64,000 nt of DNA from Laetiporus sulphureus 93-53 (lineage: Eukaryota; Basidiomycota; Agaricomycetes; Polyporales; Laetiporaceae), in contig NW_024468527.1 in assembly GCF_001632365.1 (NCBI RefSeq), positions 80,440-144,439 on the forward strand, given 5' to 3'. The position numbers were made by a program, and so were the translations under genes. The notes beneath the pieces were generated by a model. It saw only the letters and a list, made by a program, of their open reading frames with translations, did no database searches and was not told where the DNA came from. Position 1 is the stretch's first letter; every line of letters begins with the position of its first letter. Positions 12,272-23,753 of the stretch are shown piece by piece.

Positions 12272-13127
12272 ATGGATAGCTGGAGAGTAGCCGTCCTCGG
12301 TGACGGAGGCGTAGGAAAGACGGCACTGGCTGTCCAGGTCAGTGCATGGACACTTTAAATACACGACTAGTATGCTGATATGTGCCTTAGTTCACGCTCG
12401 GTTGTTTTGTTGGTAAGCTAATGTCAGGTTAGCAAACCACTCCGTAACTGACTCACGACTCTACCTGCCTACAGAGGTTTGTTGCGCCTTCGTAACCGTC
12501 CCGTCGGATGTTAATGGCTGTGTGCTCGCAGACTTATGATCCAACGATAGAAGATGCATACCGCAAGCAACTAGTGGTTGATCGGCGGATGTGCTTCGTT
12601 GAAGTAATTGACACGGCGGGCCAAGGCGCGTATCATAGTGCACTACCACGCTTCAGGAGCTCATGAGCATTCTATAATAGAGGAATACGCGACATTGCGT
12701 GACCAATGGGTCAGGTGCGTTGATTGTGTAGTCCGCGACTGCGACAAATGAAGTGACTGCCATCAGGGAAGGCCAGGGATTTATCTTGGTCTACTCAATC
12801 GCATCGCGGGCGACATTCGAGCGGCTAGACGTGTTCCGACAAGCAATGCTCAAAGTGAAGCGACAGAAGCCGATCTTCATGCTCGTCGGCAACAAGTGCG
12901 ATAAACAGTACGAACGGGAGGTGTCGCGCGAAGAGGGCGCAGCCCTCGCGCGGAATTTCGGATGCGATTTCCTCGAGACGTCAGCCAAGCACGCGACCAA
13001 TGTAGAACGGCTATTCGTGGACCTCATCCGGCTACTACGGCAAACAAAGCAGCAGGAGCAAGGCGTGCAAGGTCCACCACGACCACCGAACGAGGGGAAG
13101 AAGAAAATGAAGTGTATTGTCATGTAG
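12272..13127 (+). CDS. Ras-family small GTPase (farnesylated, Ras/Rsr1-like)
   Basis: Model: 12272-12337, 12391-12412, 12475-12476, 12532-12625, 12681-12714, 12767-13127 (579 nt, 192 aa). All G-boxes are present: P-loop GDGGVGKT (residues ~9-16), effector segment [12 protein letters not shown], switch [21 protein letters not shown] and ETSAK. The end is a polybasic KKKMK followed by CAAX box CIVM, predicting farnesylation and plasma-membrane targeting. The residue at the Ras Gly12 position is Gly and Gln61 is present, so it should be a normal switch. Two features are odd: a 2-nt exon (AG) is needed to complete the Glu codon before TYDPTIED, and the fourth intron (12626-12680) starts with GC instead of GT. 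Which of the basidiomycete Ras paralogues this is cannot be settled by eye; the N-terminus [13 protein letters not shown] differs from classic Ras1. Confidence 0.93.
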
Positions 13128-14288
13128 GGGCACATCGAGGACTCATATAGAACTGACCCACTTCTTCCTACTTACCTCATCTCATGATACCATTTCTCTC
13201 TTCTCATTTGGGTTCTTTTACGTCTGGTTACGCTGCTGGGTACACACCGTCATGCTCGAGATCCGGCTGCTTCACGATGTTACATATCACCGACTTCACG
13301 ACGACCTCACCACGCTGTGCATAGTTCATTCTGACGGAATATCATACTATGCTTACTGCCTCGAATGGTTAGGGTAACGCCGCCATTCATTCACTGCGTT
13401 TTTATCATCGGGCTAATGATTGTCTGCTCCGCGTTTCAGTGTGTGATTCGACAACTTGGCGTTAGCATGTGCGCACCCACTGATCGGGCCGTGTAGCTAG
13501 GTGCTCTGCATGCGTCCTCGTGGTAGGTGGCGTCATACGAGTGATCTTACAAAATAAAGAAGTATGCTCTTCAAAGCTTGATGTCTAGTTTTCCTCTGTC
13601 GCACCTCATCGAGGCAAGCTAGGATGTAGATACCTCACCCCATAGGCCCGTTCGCTTCATGCAGTGTTCCCAGACATCATCATTGCCACAAACGCAATCA
13701 CATAACGCGTCAACGCGATGCTTCCGGGGAGATGAAACCGAACACAGCTTTAGCACGTCCATCTCTATAGATGTGGTCATCCGACGTTTCTCCGCTGTGC
13801 TCATCCTGAAAGCAGTGGGGCATAGCCTCGTGAACCTCTCATGCCGCAGGAGATACGTGGTTACGAACTTCTGACGAGCCAGTGCACCTCGTAGAGCGTT
13901 GAGGGAGAATCTACGTCCAGCATACCGGTGTAATGGTGACACATATCTATGCACCAGGCTGTCGAGCAAGATCCGGTGATTGTTGCGGTGACCATCACAT
14001 ATGAGTTGCTTGACCTCGTTCGCGCATTGACTGGGCTGTTTAATGGGTCGTATACCATACGATGCATTGATAGAATCATCTGTGACGGATGAACTAATGA
14101 TTCCAATTGAAAGATTGAAAAATCGGAGACGTCTACATGACAGGGATAGCTGGCTGCAACACCTATGCTAATAATTATGAGAGGAGGTAATCCGCAACTA
14201 GATCGCAGAAAGCAACTTGGTATAACTCACACCTATGCCGCATCCAATAGGAAGAACCTCATTTATAGCCCTACAGACCAATCTCGTA
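13128..14288. other. Intergenic, no supported gene
   Basis: Lies between the convergent ras and PXMP4-like genes and must hold both 3' UTRs. The minus-strand ORF at 13619-13969 has no recognisable content. Confidence 0.5.
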
Positions 14289-15015
14289 TCACTTGTTATG
14301 CCAGAGGAGCGTCCGCAGACTGTTCCAGTGCTCCGAATCACGGTACAGGTACACCATGGAATGGAACATCCCGGGCTGGATCGTCTCGCCTCTTTCGTTG
14401 AAGAGCCACATGACCGCTCCCCAACAAAGCGCCGCGAATATCGAGAATTTGCGGGCATCCGGAGGAACCGGCTTCACGACGGAACTGCTGGCAGAGCTCA
14501 TGGAGTACGGTGAAGCAGCACGGGGTATGAAGGATGCCACGACCCGTGAGCAGACGTATAGCACGATCTGGGAACAACTTGAGCTTCAGTAAAACGGACC
14601 TTGCCAAAATACACACCTGCTCGTTGACCGCATTACGGTCACCGAAAACAACATAGCCCGTAACGAGTCCGGCAATAAACGTGTCCGCACTGCGTTGTAC
14701 GCCGCCATTCAGCTTTTTCTGGACCAGCAGAACTGTTTTGTACAATGACACGAATTTGGCAAGATTCAACGCGTGTTGTCTGGTCGCGCGATATATCGCT
14801 CGAAAGCGAGTCTTCCAGCTGGCCGCTCGTCAGAATGCAATATCAACCGGCCGTAGACGCAGTACTGACTCGCCACGTCCGAACAGTATCGCCATGATGA
14901 GCGCATGCGGAAACCGCACTTTCACGCCATAAACGAAGCCATTGCGAGCTCCCTTGATGATTGAGAGGTAGTCATGATAGGCAGGATCGGCTAGTACGGC
15001 GGCGAGAGCAGACAT
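14289..15015 (-). CDS. Peroxisomal membrane protein 4 (PXMP4/PMP24-like)
   Basis: Model, minus strand: 14870-15015, 14617-14818, 14289-14567 (627 nt, 208 aa). The protein opens MSALAAVLADPAYHDYLSII, followed by 'KGARNGFVYGVKVRFPHALI', then 'IYRATRQHALNLAKF' and 'TFIAGLVTGYVVFGDRNAVN', matching the order of the PXMP4 family, a Tim17/Tim22/PMP24-type multi-spanning membrane protein. The last exon carries 'IVLYVCSRVVAS' and a C-terminal 'SMVYLYRDSEHW' block near the end, as in the family. PXMP4 is an integral peroxisomal membrane protein recognised by Pex19; its transport role is not settled. Length equals the usual ~210 aa. It lies downstream of the chromodomain gene on the same strand, 381 bp away. 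Confidence 0.85.
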
Positions 15016-15396
15016 TATGAGGTACAGTGACGAAGAGGCAAACCGTGTCCTGACCCCAATGTCAGTTCAATTGGATCTGCCTGCAAGTACTTGACAAGGC
15101 GCGTGTGGCGGCAGTATACGCTCATGGGGAAGCCGGCCCACGTGATAACCCGCCGCTGCTAAATCACAAGCACACTTCAGTCCGGTGGCCACCTCGCGTT
15201 TTGGCCTGACTACCCGAGCAAACACGTTACCCGCCAGCGATTGAAATCACATCCACTACATTCTCATAAGCTGCTACGAACACATCGTGACACTAGCGGT
15301 ACAGAACAGACAAAGGTTAGTAGGTTGCCATGCCAATCGATAAATCCAACTCGAAAAACGACTTGGCCAAACGGTGCCGAGCTATCGCTGGAGGGC
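15016..15396. other. Intergenic promoter region of the PXMP4-like gene
   Basis: 381 bp between the chromodomain-gene stop codon and the PXMP4-like ATG, both on the minus strand. No gene, repeat or clear TATA box was seen. Confidence 0.5.
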
Positions 15397-18300
15397 TCAT
15401 GCTGCAGCATCCGTCTGCTTCGGGTAGTAATCATCCTTGAAGTCGAAACCTTTGAGCAAGACACATTCGATCTGCACTGCTGTGAGCCTGATCGGTGCCA
15501 CGAACAGATATGATGATCACTTACACCCTCCCTGTCCTCGTGGAAATACCGATCGGTTCTGCTTTTCACCACAACCAGACGCCTGTATTTGTCCATGATG
15601 ATCGGCTGCAATTGCATTGACCACATGTCCCGAGCAATCTCTTTCTGGATAGCCTCCTGGAGTTCGTGCTCTCGGACATTGGTGTATTGCGTGGAAGCAA
15701 CTCTGATGCATTCCTCGAGCAGATCGCGAGCTTTCATGCTCAGCAAGCTCATCTGCCACGAAAGCCACTCCTCCGTTGGAATTTGACCATGAGAAAAGTC
15801 CAACCCTGTTGCAGGCGCCTGAAGAAGCGAGATCGTCCCATTCTCGATGAGTTTCAGAAGACCATCCAGCAGGAACTCCCCTCTGTCACACCTCTGTCAG
15901 TACCCTCGGCGATGCCGCGTATCGAAGTACGCACTTATCAAGCAAGGTTACAGGATTTTGCCCTTGACAGGTGAACTTCGCGAGCATTGTAACAACGGAG
16001 GGTAGAATGTAACAGTGCCACAAAGGATGCTCATTGATCTTTCTCATCAAATCGTAACATCCGAATATGTCTTCCAGGACGGCAGATGGAGTGAACGTTA
16101 CGACACCTCCTGTGTAGAATGAGCCTGGTGCTCATAGGAAACCTGCGCACTTACCGAATAGGTAAATCTCACGGATGCCCCACCGTTCTGGTGATATACT
16201 CTCGTGCGTCCCATACGTGTAGAATTGAATGTCCGGCCGCTTGGACCGTCGTTCAGCCAGCGCGGGGAACGCGTTAAATGACGCAAGGGCTCCGACATGG
16301 ATGAAGATCGCTCGGACATCCTTCTTGTATCCGACATCTTCAGCTGTGTAAGCCTCCAGAACAGCACGCAGCATTGCTGTTTGCGCGCCAGGCTCAGCCA
16401 TAGTACCATCTCCTGGAGTATGCCAGACGCAGTAAGGACGTTTTGGCCAAGACATGTAATCAATAACACTCCGAGGAAACTTGAGGACATAGAGCGCTCG
16501 GTAAAGTTGACGATTGCCGCCGAACCTGCGACCGGCCCCACGTAGCTGTTTGATCAGCTTTGCCTGCGATGACCCTTCGTTTGAGGGAGCGACCCGCGGT
16601 TTGAACCAAGAAGCCTTCTCGTATTGGTGACGCGGCAGTTCCCAAGGAACTAGAACTACCATGAGCTGGGTGTTGTCTACATAATCATTTGGAACTTTGA
16701 AGAGCATAGACAGCGCTTTGTTTGAAGGCGGAAACATCAACAACAACGCTGCTTTCTGTCCATCCAAGTCGAGATGAGCGTACGTGAACTGTCATCGCGC
16801 ACGGGTCTAAGTTGCTGACGTCGCCTGATTAACTAGACCAGCACTTACTATCCGCTTTCGCCTCATGTGCGTGGCGAGTATCGTGATCGAACCCACATCC
16901 TCCGGGGTTTGAGGCCCTAGTTTCGCATATTGCTGGATCATGCCGCAAGCCCGCAGAATCATAGAAAGATCCGAGATGGCATGAAGTTTTTTCATCGTCA
17001 GAGAATCGACGTCATTGAGGCAAAGACTGAAGCGTAGCCCGCTGGGCTGAGGCTCGCTAGCATCCGATAATTCGACGTTGCATAGACGTTTCGTTCTACT
17101 TGAGTCCAGATTGACGTGCAGTTCGCCTGACCATCTCCACTTCTTGGGAATCCTACATGCATATACAACCGCATCAGCAGACCGTTTACGGTACAATACA
17201 TTAGCACTGACTTTGGGAGAGACGGCAGCTTCTTGAACAACGAAGCCTTTTGGGAAGGTCTTCCTAATGCACCTTCTCTGTCAGATTCCCTGCAAGAGAT
17301 CTCAGGACGCTGTCTTCTGTAGGATGAACGACTTACACCATAGGCGCCGCAAGACTGTAATGTCAACCTCCTTAGCTTTACAACCCACGGACGACGGATC
17401 AACCACTTACACATCGGGCATGATATTTGATAAGAACCGATCAACCTCATTCGATGGCCCTGCAGATGGCTGTTCGGGCATATTGTGGCGACGTGGTAGT
17501 GGTAGAGGCTCGGGCCTACATATTAAGTATGTTGAAAACCATCCTCTCAGTAGCAATTGGCGTAAGCACAGCCTATTTACCTTGACTGAGTCTCTTTCAC
17601 ACGAGTTGACTCTGCAGGTGGAGGTTCCACTGAAGGCAAGCGGTCCGAAATGGAGACCGGAGATTGAACGAAATTGGCAGAATCAGTTGTGATTTCCATT
17701 GGTGACTCAGTCGACGTCCTGTTCGAGGACTGTCGAGCAGCAGCAGGCCTGGTTGGCGACTGCTTCTCTTGAGCAGAAGCAGTCACAATGTTGTTTGTAT
17801 CGGTAGTCTTCTTAGAAAAACTGGGGAATTTGCTTTTAAAGGGTGAAGAAGTCGATGGCTCCGATACTGCCACAAAGACTGTGGCTGCCTGTGCGACACG
17901 TTGTTTGGTCGGCATGCCCATGACAGCGCCGCTTTCTTTGGTCTTGATGGACGGTTCTTGGACGTTCGATCGTTCCGGAGGCTTCGACAGGGTGCTGCTC
18001 GAAGCCGACGGCTGTTTCTGAGGCGCAGCCTCTGGATTCGGGGGCTGATGCGCCGGAATGGCAGGAGCCAAATCTTTCAACAGTACATCTGGAGAGGATG
18101 GTGCCGAGAACAATGAATGGCACCCGGAACTCTTCTCTCCTTCATCGCTTGATGAGGAATCCGGAACCGCGATAGCCTTTCCTTTTCCCTTGTTCTTGCA
18201 GGATACCGTCGTGAGCATTGATTACGGCAGACGAACAAAGCACAATACCTGGCCAGTATCCAGCTTATCGGACGATCCCTTTCCAGATGTAAGGGCTACC

Positions 18301-19399
18301 TTGCGCATTTTACGTAGAGGCATCCCGGTTGAGCTCTCAGACTGTCACTACCTGTTCAGACTGCAAACGGTCATCGGGCGTTGCGGCAGCAGCTCACCTC
18401 CTCTCCATTTACAGATACAGCACGCTTCTTCCTGTGTCTTCGAATTTTCAAAGGCGTCACAGTGTCAGAGTTGTCAGATTCATCCTGAGTGTTTATGACA
18501 TGTCAAGGAGAAGCGAAACAAGGAGAATGTCATTTCTTATACTTCTTGTATCGCACGACGTTTGCCCAGTTTCACCGACTTTTTCTTCTTAGAAGTTTTC
18601 GGCGTATGAGACGTGGAGGATTCAGCATTGGAGGCTCGTTTGCTTTGACCTTGTCTCTTCTGCGAATCATATGAAGAAGTGTTGAGGGTCATGTCGAGAA
18701 AGGGGAGCCAGACGTCCATACCGTTGATGATTTTTGCACATCGTTACTTTCAGGCTGTCGAGTCTCGTCACTGCTCTTTGACTCACTTCGCAGGGCCTCT
18801 GAGCCCAAACGTTTAGCAAAGTATTGCTTTTCTATCTCTGAAACACGCAGTAGTCGGAATGGAGGTGAGGAAAGACGGGCAGTAACACATACTGATCCAG
18901 GAGGGAGTGGCACGAACAGTATGGCCTATAGGATAGTCTCCGTTGTCGCGGCCCACGTTTTCCCAGAAGCTGTCCAAGAGACGTTCACATCCGAGCAGAT
19001 TTTTTTGAGGTTCCCACCTGGTATGCTTGCTCAAAGAGTATATAGACTGGTCAGCAGTCAAGCACTCACGTGTTGCTGTCTGAATCATAATTTGCCCACT
19101 ATGATAGTTACAGCGATCGGACGAGATCACCTGTGAGGCTGTGCAGCAGCACTGATCCTACTGACCTTGACGAAGTATTCCTGGAAACGTTCGTTATCAA
19201 CCAAGATGGGCCGTCAAACAGATAGAGTTACCCAACCCTTGCCCTTGTTCACTCGCGCGCGCGTGATGACCTCTGATGACTCCAAGGGTCTGTAACATGT
19301 TATGTCATGTTAAACGAGGCCACACATACCGACTTGGTATTGTTCCTCAGGCTCCTCTGGCTCGGGCGTCGATTCTTGCAATTTTCGTTTCTTTGCCAT
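15397..19399 (-). CDS. Large chromodomain protein, Chp1-like architecture (provisional)
   Basis: Minus strand, start ATG 19399, stop 15397, many short introns. The first exon gives MAKKRKLQESTPEPEEPEEQ; then a chromodomain is assembled from several small exons: YQVEVITRARVNKGKGW, EYFVK (15-nt exon 19166-19180), WANYDSDSNT (29-nt exon) and TWEPQKNLLGCERLLDSFWE. The aromatic-cage positions Y, W and W are present, so methyl-lysine binding is plausible. After it come GRDNGDYPIGHTVRATPSWI, a long Ser/Pro/Lys-rich disordered region (about 17577-18720) and a folded C-terminal half: a block with 'YVDNTQLMVVLVPWEL', and a final alpha/beta domain including 'AIFIHVGALASFNAFPAL' and 'GGVVTFTPSAVLEDIFGCYD'. 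S. pombe Chp1 has N-terminal chromodomain and C-terminal SPOC and PIN domains, so the layout is similar. That link is inference; the middle exon borders are not all resolved. It could be two genes, though no stop/start pair suggests that. Confidence 0.72.
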
Positions 19400-19990
19400 G
19401 ATGCACAGATTTTCCGGTGCTGTAGAGGAGCTGGGAATACAGCCTCCTTGAACGAGGATCGAAACTGGCAACTAGCCACTCGCAGTCCACGCGTTTCACG
19501 CGTTCTCGATCACGACGCGTAGTGGTCACAGTCCACATCCCTTGCTCGGGTTGGTTTCAAAGTACCTGTCAGGCAAAATCGTGCCATCACCTTGGCATTT
19601 CCTCATCCCTGCTCACCTGCCGACTTGATGCCAACATATATCATGCCTGATTTTACAATCACTGCACACATGTAGGCATTTGCGTTTATGTTATTAATGA
19701 CACTAAATTGTAATTAATTGCCTCTTTGGGATGTGGATCTCCCTGATTAGGGCATAGTGTTGCATAGGTCACACTCTAGATTCAGAACACATTTGCAGAG
19801 CATTTGCAATGGTAACAAACGCCTTCATGTGTGCAGTGTGATGGGCCACGAAGTGAGAATAAAGTAGGCCACATCAGTAGCATCTTTGTAGTGTCCGTCA
19901 GGAGCACTATCTTCCGTGATCATGAATTTGTGGAGTCGCAAAAGCATTGTACAGAAATGAGGGACAGCAAGATGTCCAAATGACTCGCAA
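19400..19990. other. Intergenic region between chromodomain and RRM genes
   Basis: 591 bp holding the promoter of the chromodomain gene and the 3' UTR of the RNA-binding gene (both minus strand). No further gene was recognised; an AT-rich segment lies at 19620-19730. Confidence 0.5.
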
Positions 19991-22816
19991 TCAAAGCATT
20001 CTAAATCCATCCGCATCGTCACCGGCCCATGCAGGAGCGGATTCCTCCTGATATTGAGCCTCGTCCGTTTCTGCCGGAGACGGAGGGCGGTCTTCGGTGA
20101 CCATTCTGTCCTCCACTGGCGACGATCCCTCTGGAAGCTGTAACGATGTTTTTTGTGCTGCAGCGCCCGTCTGCTGATTATTGTGCCATGAAATCCGGAC
20201 CTGACCAATTGACGGAATGTTCGTGCCTTTTGCTAAGCCCTGTGTCGATATAGCTCAAGCAGATTTCGATGCATGGGAGTGAAGCCACACAGCGTACCTG
20301 TTCTGCAGCAGCTCTAGACCTGAAGGCAACGAGCACATCTCCATCATCTGTCGTATCCACTGATTCAACCTGGCCCATCGTCTGTCACAGATATATTGTC
20401 AGCTTGAGATCGCCGCAAACAAGAACCTTGATGGTCTACCTCGTACCACTCCCGTACAGCTTGCTCAGCACCGGCGCCGACATTCTTGACCAGCAGCGTC
20501 TTCGGTCGAAGATCAAGCTTCATGCTTCCTCGTGGAGGACCGCCACGCATGAAACCTCGGTAGCCCCCACGCATACCCCGACCTCTCCCGCGAGCTCTAT
20601 ATGGCCGATACGTGGTGCCGCTACTATATGCTCCATCCGAGACGTCGGTAATGCCGAGGCTCGCAGCCTATGAAGGCATCGTCAATTGGATGCCAACTCA
20701 GGAGGAAATACAGTCACACACCTCTGCTTTGAGCTTGGCCAAGGTTGCCTTCAGCTCCTCCGTGTTTTCCTCCATTTCCCCCTCAGCAGCACTCACTGCA
20801 TGGTGCAGTTCCAGCTCCTTGTCGAGTCGCTCTCGCTCAAGCCGTTCCTTCTCGTCCGCGCTGGGAGTAATACCTCTTGACTTCGCCGTTGCTGCACTAG
20901 CGGGCGGTGTGGCCGGTGAAGGCGTTGCCAAGGGCTTCATCTCCTCACCCAACTTCCGCAATCGTGCCATGATCTCTTTCTTCTCCTGCGAAGATGCAGT
21001 GCCGAGCTTCGCCATGAGCGACTTCTGCTCGGCGATCTGCTGCTCGAGCAGTCGTTGTTTCGCAGCTAATGCCGCGGCTGCAGATGGTGTCGAGGACTTG
21101 CGAATGGGTGTAGGTGTGGAAGGTGCAGGCTGGGTGGTAGATGACTCTGGTGAAATAGTGGTAGGGGCAGTCTCTCGGGCGGCAATGTTCGCCATCAAGG
21201 GTGCGGATGCCGCTAGCATACGCGCACCTAACTGTCCGTGGCCTTCCATTGGCTTATGCCAGTACACCTTGACGAACCGATTGTCAAAGACTGCGTCCTT
21301 CGATCTCCATGCAGTATGCGCCTCGGCATGGCTTGAGAAGCTGACCAGCGCCTTCCCATTCGCCGCGTCGACGGCGACGTTCGTGACATTACCGAAGCGC
21401 TTGAACCATTCGTTCACCGCGCCCAGGCTCAGCTTATCTTGTGGAATCTTCTCCACCACAAGCGTCTTGTCAGTGTGTCTGTCCGGTCGGAAGTTCTGCA
21501 CCTCTCCGCCGAACACGCCACGACCGCCACCACCCCTTCCTCCCCGGTATCCACCTCGACCATGTCCATTAGGTAAAGCGGGCGCGCCCGTCATCTCTAT
21601 GCCCTGCATGGCCATCATCCCGCTGCTTCCATTCATGTCGCCGCCGGAGGCCCCTCCCATATCACCGGTCAGGTCTTGCATCGCAGGGAGCTCTCCAAGA
21701 TTTGGTGCTGTAGGACTGCCGGCACCGCGCTCTCGTGGGACCATAGGCGCGCGAGCATTGATTGGCCGGTCGCCCACGTCCAGCCCAGCTCCTTGCACTG
21801 GTCGCATATCCATGCGCTCGCGAGGATCGTACGCTGCATTTGAGCCGCCAGATATGCCAAATGGCATTGCTCCTGGGAGCATCGGGACGAAGGGCAGCGG
21901 CCCAACACCCATGGGACCAGCCATGGGGAATAATTGCGAAGGAACAACCGCGTCGTCGCCGTGACTGTACTTGCAGAACGCTCCTCGCGCGCAGTATCCG
22001 TGGTCTATGTAGTGCGAAAAGCAATCAGCAGTGCAATAGGATCAACTTATACCACCACGCGTACTGTAATAATCCCTGCAGATCCCCCTGCCATGACCTG
22101 GAAAAGAAAGGTCAACGCTAAAGGTACATTGAGCCAATGGCGGGCTGCGTACCACTCGGTCCCCTACCCATACCACCATCCATGTAATCGCCACGTCCTG
22201 CGCCGCCCATTCGGGCACCTCGATCACCACGATCACCCCATGATGACCGACGGTCGTTCCGTCCATATCGCGAGAAGTGGCCATCATTTGTGCGGGGTCC
22301 CTTTGCAGGCGCGTGAGAGTCGTGGTCTTCATGGTCAAGGCTGCGTTTAAGACCCCGGCTCGGCGATGTAGAGATTGAAGAAGTAAGCAGAGCGTCAAGC
22401 GGGATGGGAATACCATTGTCCTCGCCGTTGGACGAAGGATATCCTGTCGGCGATGCAGCAGAATAAGGCATGTAAGACTTCGTCCGTAATGCGGTGAACA
22501 ATGTGTCAAGGAAGGGAGTATTCTCTGTCGCGACAGTGAGTAGATGAGAGGTATGAATCAGCATCGACGACGACGCACCTTTTTCAAGGAATTCCTCCAG
22601 CTGGCCCGACAGTTCCTTTCGGAGCTCTGATTCAGGCGCGTTGTGCTTGAGCAGAGCAAGTATATATTCTGCGAGAGCACCAGGTTCCGCGTCGCATCTG
22701 TACAACGCGTCAATGGGTAAGAAGTGGGAGGAAGGAAGAAGGTAAACATACATTGGTTCAAGGTTCTTCACTAGCCAGGTTTTGAGATCGCTTGAGGTCT
22801 CAGGATCAAAAAGCAT
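19991..22816 (-). CDS. RBM26/RBM27-type RNA-binding protein (PWI-like, CCCH finger, RRMs)
   Basis: Minus strand, ATG 22816, stop 19991. The N-terminus (MLFDPETSSDLKTWLVKNLE then PICDAEPGALAEYILALLK) is the PWI-like fold of RBM26/27. A disordered basic region rich in RG and DRG follows. One CCCH finger (C-X8-C-X5-C-X3-H) is formed across an intron: CRDYYNHGYC then ARGAFCKYSH. A Gly/Met/Pro-rich linker and an RGG stretch (GRGGYRGGRGGGGRG) lead to RRM1 with 'KTLVVEKIPQDKLSL' and 'NGKALVSFSSHAEA'. A Gln/Lys/Glu coiled coil follows, then a second RGG patch and RRM2 (KTLLVKNVGAGAEQAVREWY, GQVRISWHN), ending GDDADGFRML. In S. pombe the homologue Rmn1 works with the MTREC nuclear RNA surveillance complex, and human RBM26/27 with PAXT. 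So a nuclear poly(A) RNA decay role is likely. Confidence 0.87.
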
Positions 22817-23753
22817 TCTCCACGCACAGTTTCGTGAAGAGTCTAGGGGTGAACGACGGGAAGAATTGATGTTGAAATGTGAATGCGGCCGAGGAGGATG
22901 GAGTGCTGTATGAACCAACTTGGGACTGGCGTCAAACTTCCCGGAGCCTGCGATCGCACTCACTCACGTGCCTCCCGCCCGCCCACCAGTCCATCGATTT
23001 TTGACTCCTCCCTGCAATGATGCTGAGGCGACGTCTAGCTCAAGCGTGTTTTCTCGACCGCGACAACTGTCTCATCGCTCGGCACGGTACCATTATCTTT
23101 CTGACGATGAGAAAGCTCTGTTCGGTTCCCATGCAGGCTGCCGTCACCCGTGGGATATGCTCGAGGCGTTCGCCGGCGTCAATTACTACACATTCGATCA
23201 ATCCAACGTACATCGGGGCAGCTGCCGACTTCGCTTCAGGTCGTCTGTGGGGTAGCCGCAATCCAGCAGAGTCGCAATACTGTACTGAAGCGGATATAAT
23301 CACGCACAGATACGTGACGGAACACATGTTCAGACGACGTCGCACATGAGCCTTATGCAAACTGAGCCGCAGTCTGAATGAGCGCTGTAGACTGTCTTTG
23401 CTAGTCATCTTAACAGCGTCATGTCTACCAAACATGGCATCTTATGCCTAAATTATTGGCTCATTGACTGCGTCGCCTTTCTCTGTCCTGATAAGATGAT
23501 GCTGCGAAGGAATGTGCTCGGTTCACCCCGTTTATAGAACCATGACAGCATTCAAGTCTCGCATGCGGATTTATGACGCCGCCAAATCTACATCCTACGC
23601 GGAAATGCGCAAGTGCTAGCATGGCGCCTGCTTTCGCTGGTTTGCACCGCAGCATCCGCAGACGGGTTTTCGATCTCAGAGGACTACGGATGGCCTATAA
23701 GTACTAGCAGAGGAGTGCGGTATACTGAACTTGACATCGCTCGCTCGGTTCCA
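22817..23753. other. Intergenic region upstream of the RRM gene and GNAT array
   Basis: Divergent promoter region. The plus-strand frames at 22920-23349 and the minus frame 23040-23435 have no recognisable domain and look like shadows. Confidence 0.45.

Noticed and set aside
20612..21964. Plus-strand ORF of 450 codons
   Set aside because: Exactly antisense to the RRM1 and coiled-coil exon of the RBM26/27-type gene, which has clear motifs; the plus reading is Ser/Ala-rich and has no domain.
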